Shown: positions 61,185 to 63,994 of the stretch, in pieces
Layout: each line of letters opens with the position of its first letter
Position numbering within the stretch: position 1 is the first letter of the stretch
Origin: an uncultured bacterium
GTDB taxonomy: Bacteria > Bacillota > Clostridia > Lachnospirales > Lachnospiraceae
DNA length: 63,994 nt
Reading direction: 5' to 3'
Assembly: GCA_947643595.1 (NCBI GenBank)
Contig: CANRWP010000014.1
Span: 1 to 63,994 of the forward strand
The notes under the pieces: generated by a model
What the model saw: the letters and a program-made list of their open reading frames with translations, nothing else
What the model was told of the DNA's origin: nothing
The model's database searches: none
Made by a program: the position numbers and the translations under genes

Positions 61185-61235
61185 TTGACAAAGCAGGCTT
61201 CGTCTGCCATACTGTAACGATTTAGCGACAAAGAG
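61185..61235 (+). promoter_or_regulatory. Promoter and operator-like repeat of the nucleotidyltransferase gene
   Basis: TTGACA (61185-61190), 17-base spacer, CATACT (61208-61213). Downstream TTTAGCG and GCGCTAGA form an inverted repeat around ACAAAGA (about 61221-61240) that could hold a repressor. Confidence 0.6.
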
Positions 61236-61272
61236 CGCTAGATGGAGGTATGGGCAGGATAGGAGAAAGAGA

Positions 61273-61947
61273 ATGGCATACGAATATGTAAGTGAGAAGG
61301 AAATCAAGCCATACCGCAGTGAATGTTCGCGGATTCTTACAGAACTGCGGGATCATCTGAATGAGGAATATGGCATATTTACCCAGTTTTTTCTTGTAGG
61401 AAGTGGAAGCCATGCGCGGAAACTTGTTATGCGGAATGGGAATTCCCCATTTGACCTGGACTATAATCTGATGGTCATAAGGATGCCGGAGGAATACTGG
61501 AATAACACTCAACGCCTTAAAAACAGGGTCAGGGATTCTTTGAATCTGATATTAAGGAGAAGCAGGAGCCATGTTGTAAGGGGAGGCCAATTCTCAGATG
61601 GGAAGGATTCAACATCTGTTATAACTGCCTTGATGTATACTCCCGGCATTCTGTCACAGGTGGCTTTCAGTTTTGACCTTGCCATATTAGCCAGAGATGA
61701 AGATGGGACCTATTACAGGCTGCTCCACGATAAGGGTTCTAATAATTATCATTGGGGAGAAGCTCCATCTGTTCATCACATCCGGGAAAAAGCTGATGCC
61801 ATTAAGTCCAAAAGGCATTGGGGTGAGGTTCGTGAAAGATATAAAGACAAGAAAAATATGTATCTTAAACGCCAGGATAAAAACCATCCATCATATATAG
61901 TTTATGTTGAAACAATAAACGAGATATATAGAAAATATTTTAACTGA
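61273..61947 (+). CDS. Nucleotidyltransferase-fold protein (moron)
   Basis: 224 residues. The pol-beta-type signature is complete: FFLVGSGSHARKLVM (Gly43-Ser44 and Ser46), FDLDYNL with Asp61 and Asp63, and a third acidic residue Asp135 in VAFSFDLAIL. The remaining sequence is helical and basic (KSKRHWGEVRERYKDKKNMY). It has its own promoter and terminator and lower GC than the terminase and methylase genes on either side. That is the mark of a moron inserted in the late operon. It may modify tRNA, protein or a small molecule; no partner gene is adjacent. Confidence 0.7.
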   Translation: MAYEYVSEKEIKPYRSECSRILTELRDHLNEEYGIFTQFFLVGSGSHARKLVMRNGNSPFDLDYNLMVIRMPEEYWNNTQRLKNRVRDSLNLILRRSRSHVVRGGQFSDGKDSTSVITALMYTPGILSQVAFSFDLAILARDEDGTYYRLLHDKGSNNYHWGEAPSVHHIREKADAIKSKRHWGEVRERYKDKKNMYLKRQDKNHPSYIVYVETINEIYRKYFN

Positions 61948-61956
61948 TTATTTTTT

Positions 61957-61986
61957 GAAACCGTCCTATGGGGCGGTTTTTTCGTG
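61957..61986 (+). terminator. Terminator after nucleotidyltransferase gene
   Basis: AAACCGTCC (61958-61966) pairs with GGGCGGTTT (61971-61979, one wobble) and is followed by T residues. Confidence 0.85.
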
Positions 61987-62048
61987 CTCTTTTTTAATCG
62001 GAGGGTGTATTTAAGTGATACCTTCTGCTATGAAATGGAGGTTTCTTA

Positions 62049-63302
62049 ATGAAGACGACAACTGATATGCAGCTTGTAGCTGTTGTAAAATTGGTGCCAT
62101 ATGTGAATAACGCACGGACTCATTCGCCAGAACAAATCACGAAGTTGCGCTCATCCCTGCGGGAGTTTGGATTTGTGAACCCGGTCATCATCGACCGGGA
62201 TTTCAATGTCATCGCGGGGCATGGCAGGATTGCAGCGGCAAAGGAGGAAGGGATTACAGAGGTTCCGTGTGTGTTTGTGGACTATCTGACGGAGGCGCAG
62301 AAGAAAGCCTACATCCTTGCGGACAACCGCATGGCCCTGGATGCCGGGTGGGATGAGGAACTGCTCCGTATTGAGATTGAATCCCTGCAGGGCGCGGATT
62401 TTGATGTATCTTTGACAGGCTTCGGTGAGGATGAGATTGCAGACCTCTTTGCCGGGGACGGTGAGAAAGATGTGAAAGATGATGATTTCGACCTCTCCGC
62501 GGCGCTGGAGAAAGCGGCGTTCGTGGAGCGGGGCGACATCTGGATGGTGGGCAGGCACAGGCTGATGTGCGGCGACGCCACCAGTGCGGAGGACATGGCG
62601 GCGCTCATGGATGGGAAAAAGGCAAACCTCATCGTGACGGATCCGCCGTATAACGTCGCATTCAAAAGCGGCAGCGGGCTTTCCATCCAGAATGACAGTA
62701 TGGAGAACGGGGAGTTCTACACTTTTCTGTACAATTCCTTTCAGAACATGGCGGAGCATCTGGAGAAGGGCGGCGCGGCTTATGTGTTCCATGCGGACAC
62801 GGAAGGGCTGAACTTCCGTAAGGCTTTCGTGGATGCAGGGTTCCACCTTGCCGGGGTGTGCATATGGGTGAAGAATTCCCTGGTGCTTGGACGCTCGGAT
62901 TACCAGTGGCAGCATGAGCCTGTGCTGTATGGTTTTCTGAAGAACGGGAAACACCCGTGGTATTCCGACCGGAAGCAGACCACCATCTGGAACTATGACA
63001 AGCCCAAGCGGAATAAGAACCACCCGACCTCCAAGCCTCTTGACCTGCTCGGCTACCCGATCAGCAATTCCTCCCAGGAGAACGCCATCGTCCTGGACAC
63101 TTTCGGAGGGAGTGGCTCCACGCTGATGGCCTGCGAACAGACGAACCGCATCTGTTTCATGTGCGAGCTGGATGAAAAGTACGCATCCGTCATCCTGCGG
63201 AGGTATGTGGAGGATACCGGGGATTCGGAAAACGTGTATGTGGTGCGCGGCGGGGAGAAAATCCCGTACTCCGCGCTGGTGAAGGAGGTTGAGACGGAAT
63301 GA
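62049..63302 (+). CDS. ParB-domain DNA methyltransferase (N6-adenine/N4-cytosine type)
   Basis: 417 residues. Residues 1-95 are a ParB/sulfiredoxin-type domain (VPYVNNARTHSPEQITKLRS then FNVIAGHGRIAAAKEEG). The methyltransferase domain has DPPY at 198-201 (IVTDPPYNVAFKSG) before a C-terminal FGGSGSTLMACEQTNR SAM motif, the beta-class order. It is a common phage enzyme beside terminase genes and probably protects phage DNA or marks the packaging substrate. Overlaps the next gene by 4 bases. Confidence 0.93.
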   Translation: MKTTTDMQLVAVVKLVPYVNNARTHSPEQITKLRSSLREFGFVNPVIIDRDFNVIAGHGRIAAAKEEGITEVPCVFVDYLTEAQKKAYILADNRMALDAGWDEELLRIEIESLQGADFDVSLTGFGEDEIADLFAGDGEKDVKDDDFDLSAALEKAAFVERGDIWMVGRHRLMCGDATSAEDMAALMDGKKANLIVTDPPYNVAFKSGSGLSIQNDSMENGEFYTFLYNSFQNMAEHLEKGGAAYVFHADTEGLNFRKAFVDAGFHLAGVCIWVKNSLVLGRSDYQWQHEPVLYGFLKNGKHPWYSDRKQTTIWNYDKPKRNKNHPTSKPLDLLGYPISNSSQENAIVLDTFGGSGSTLMACEQTNRICFMCELDEKYASVILRRYVEDTGDSENVYVVRGGEKIPYSALVKEVETE

Positions 63303-63916
63303 GTGCAGATGCTATATATATCCATAGCAGGGAGTCCGGCACTGGCGGCGGAGACACACCAAATCCGCAGTCTGCGGATACCTGCCTGACCCTCGGCAGC
63401 CTGTTTGACGGCTCCGGGGGATTTCCTTTGGGCGGGCTGCTTGCAGGCATCACCCCTCTATGGGCTTCGGAGATTGAGCCGTTCCCCATCCGTGTGACCA
63501 CGAAGCGGCTGCCGGGTGTGAAGCACCTAGGGGATATCAACAGCATCCGCGGGGATGAAATAGAGCCAGTGGACATCATCACCTTCGGCTCGCCCTGCAC
63601 GGATATGTCGGTGGCGGGCAAGCGGGCAGGGCTTGGCGGGCAGCAGTCCTGCCTGTTCTACCAGGCAATACGGATCGTAGAGGAAATGAGGTGTGCAACA
63701 GATGGAAAATATCCAAGGTTTATCGTGTGGGAGAACGTCCCCGGAGCCTTCTCATCCAATAAAGGGGAAGACTTCAAGGCAGTCCTCGAAGCGGTCTGCT
63801 CCGTCAAAGACGAAAGTATTTCTATACCTGGACCTCCAAAGGGGAAGTGGGCAAACGCAGGAACTGTCGTGGGGGATGGATTTTCCCTCGCGTGGCGGGT
63901 GCTTGACGCCCAATAA
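63299..63916 (+). pseudogene. DNA (cytosine-5) methyltransferase, cut by an insertion
   Basis: 205 residues are open. Motif I (LGSLFDGSGGFPLGGLLAG), motif IV with catalytic Cys (IITFGSPCTDMSVAGKRAG) and motif VI (RFIVWENVPGAFSSNKGED) are intact, and the frame runs through FSLAWRVLDAQ. In the family this is followed by YWGVPQRR and the target-recognition and C-terminal motifs; here a stop follows directly at 63914. The break coincides with an IS-like terminus. Codons up to the break look normal, so the loss is recent. Confidence 0.85.
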
Positions 63917-63994
63917 TGTTTAGCTCAACATTATTGGGCTAATGTAAAGTGAAAAATAATGTAAAGTCACCTCCCTGAATGCCGCAAAACCAGC
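63912..63994. mobile_element. Probable insertion sequence terminus (IS21-like), continuing beyond window
   Basis: CCCAATAATGTT and AACATTATTGGG (63909-63938) form an inverted repeat around TAGCTC. Then TAATGTAAAGT occurs twice (63941-63951 and 63957-63967). Multiple short repeats at the end are typical of IS21-family elements. The interruption of the methyltransferase frame at this exact point supports an insertion. Transposase genes are outside the window, so the family is not certain. Confidence 0.5.

Larger units (their letters stand above)
38200..63994 (+). mobile_element. Prophage or phage-like element integrated in comM (left part)
   Basis: From the comM junction to the window end all genes but one possible insertion fit a temperate siphophage: left-end cargo, an XRE/ImmA regulator pair, replication genes (DUF2800, DUF2815, family A polymerase, P4-type primase-helicase, VRR-NUC, SNF2 helicase), a late regulator, HNH endonuclease and terminase small subunit, then DNA methylases. 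Nearly all genes are on the plus strand. Terminase large subunit, structural genes, lysis and integrase must be to the right. The intact lytic functions cannot be judged here. Confidence 0.85.

Noticed and set aside
61273..61947. CBASS (CD-NTase) operon
   Set aside because: Only the nucleotidyltransferase signature is present; no effector, E1/E2, JAB or HORMA gene is adjacent.

Overview
The window comes from a spore-forming, low-to-mid GC Firmicute, most likely a Lachnospiraceae/Clostridia gut bacterium. The main clues are germination protease gpr, spoIIP and an uninterrupted sigK in one stretch, YerC/DUF1836/DUF4317/DUF2974 proteins typical of that family, AGGAGG-type ribosome binding sites, and a prophage whose replication genes (DUF2800, DUF2815, family A polymerase, P4-type primase, VRR-NUC, SNF2 helicase) are arranged as in gut clostridial phages. 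No species can be named from the sequence alone.

Layout, chromosomal part (1-38199). The 3' end of carB is followed by a sigma-70-like factor and a WYL regulator, two metallophosphoesterases flanking an unknown protein, and (minus strand) a hexosaminate catabolism/PTS fragment (dgaF, dgaE, PTS IID). The PTS IID gene is fused in frame to a remnant of a conjugative element (a sigma-like factor and an HTH start). An AT-rich tetR-GNAT pair and about 1.2 kb of decayed sequence lie beyond it. Then come marR-MATE with tandem operators, a HAD phosphatase, an unknown protein, a two-component system with an FtsX-type ABC transporter (minus), yerC, DUF1836, a response regulator, a DUF3810 metalloprotease-like protein, a DUF2974 lipase-like protein, tRNA-Leu(CAG), DUF4317, DUF3048, rpsT, gpr-spoIIP, lepA, hemW, sigK and a small alarmone synthetase. 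The block ends with comM/yifB, which is cut after codon 352.

Layout, integrated element (about 38200 to beyond 63994). The element in comM looks like a prophage, with its left end in this window. The left 8 kb is cargo: unknown small genes, a DUF7662 protein, a DUF6508 protein, a PD-(D/E)XK-like protein, then a restriction-modification cluster (HTH, two C5 methyltransferases overlapping by 4 bp, HNH endonuclease), a four-helix membrane protein and a small phage-type protein. An XRE regulator with an ImmA/IrrE protease follows, with a 17-bp operator-like repeat on both sides. A 1-kb stretch without clear genes holds a 97-nt hairpin and a terminator. The replication module (49.5-59.3 kb) leads to a phage late-transcription regulator with an array of five 10-bp repeats in front, then HNH endonuclease and P27-type terminase small subunit with a probable packaging-site inverted repeat between them. 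A nucleotidyltransferase-fold gene with its own promoter and terminator interrupts the late operon. A ParB-MTase and a C5 MTase follow. The latter is cut at its end by what looks like the terminus of an IS21-type insertion sequence.

The items most worth following are the comM insertion, the left-end cargo (possible defence genes), the nucleotidyltransferase moron, the strand-specific structured RNA candidate at 48.6 kb, the repeat arrays at 57.5 and 59.3 kb, and the PTS-conjugative-element chimera.
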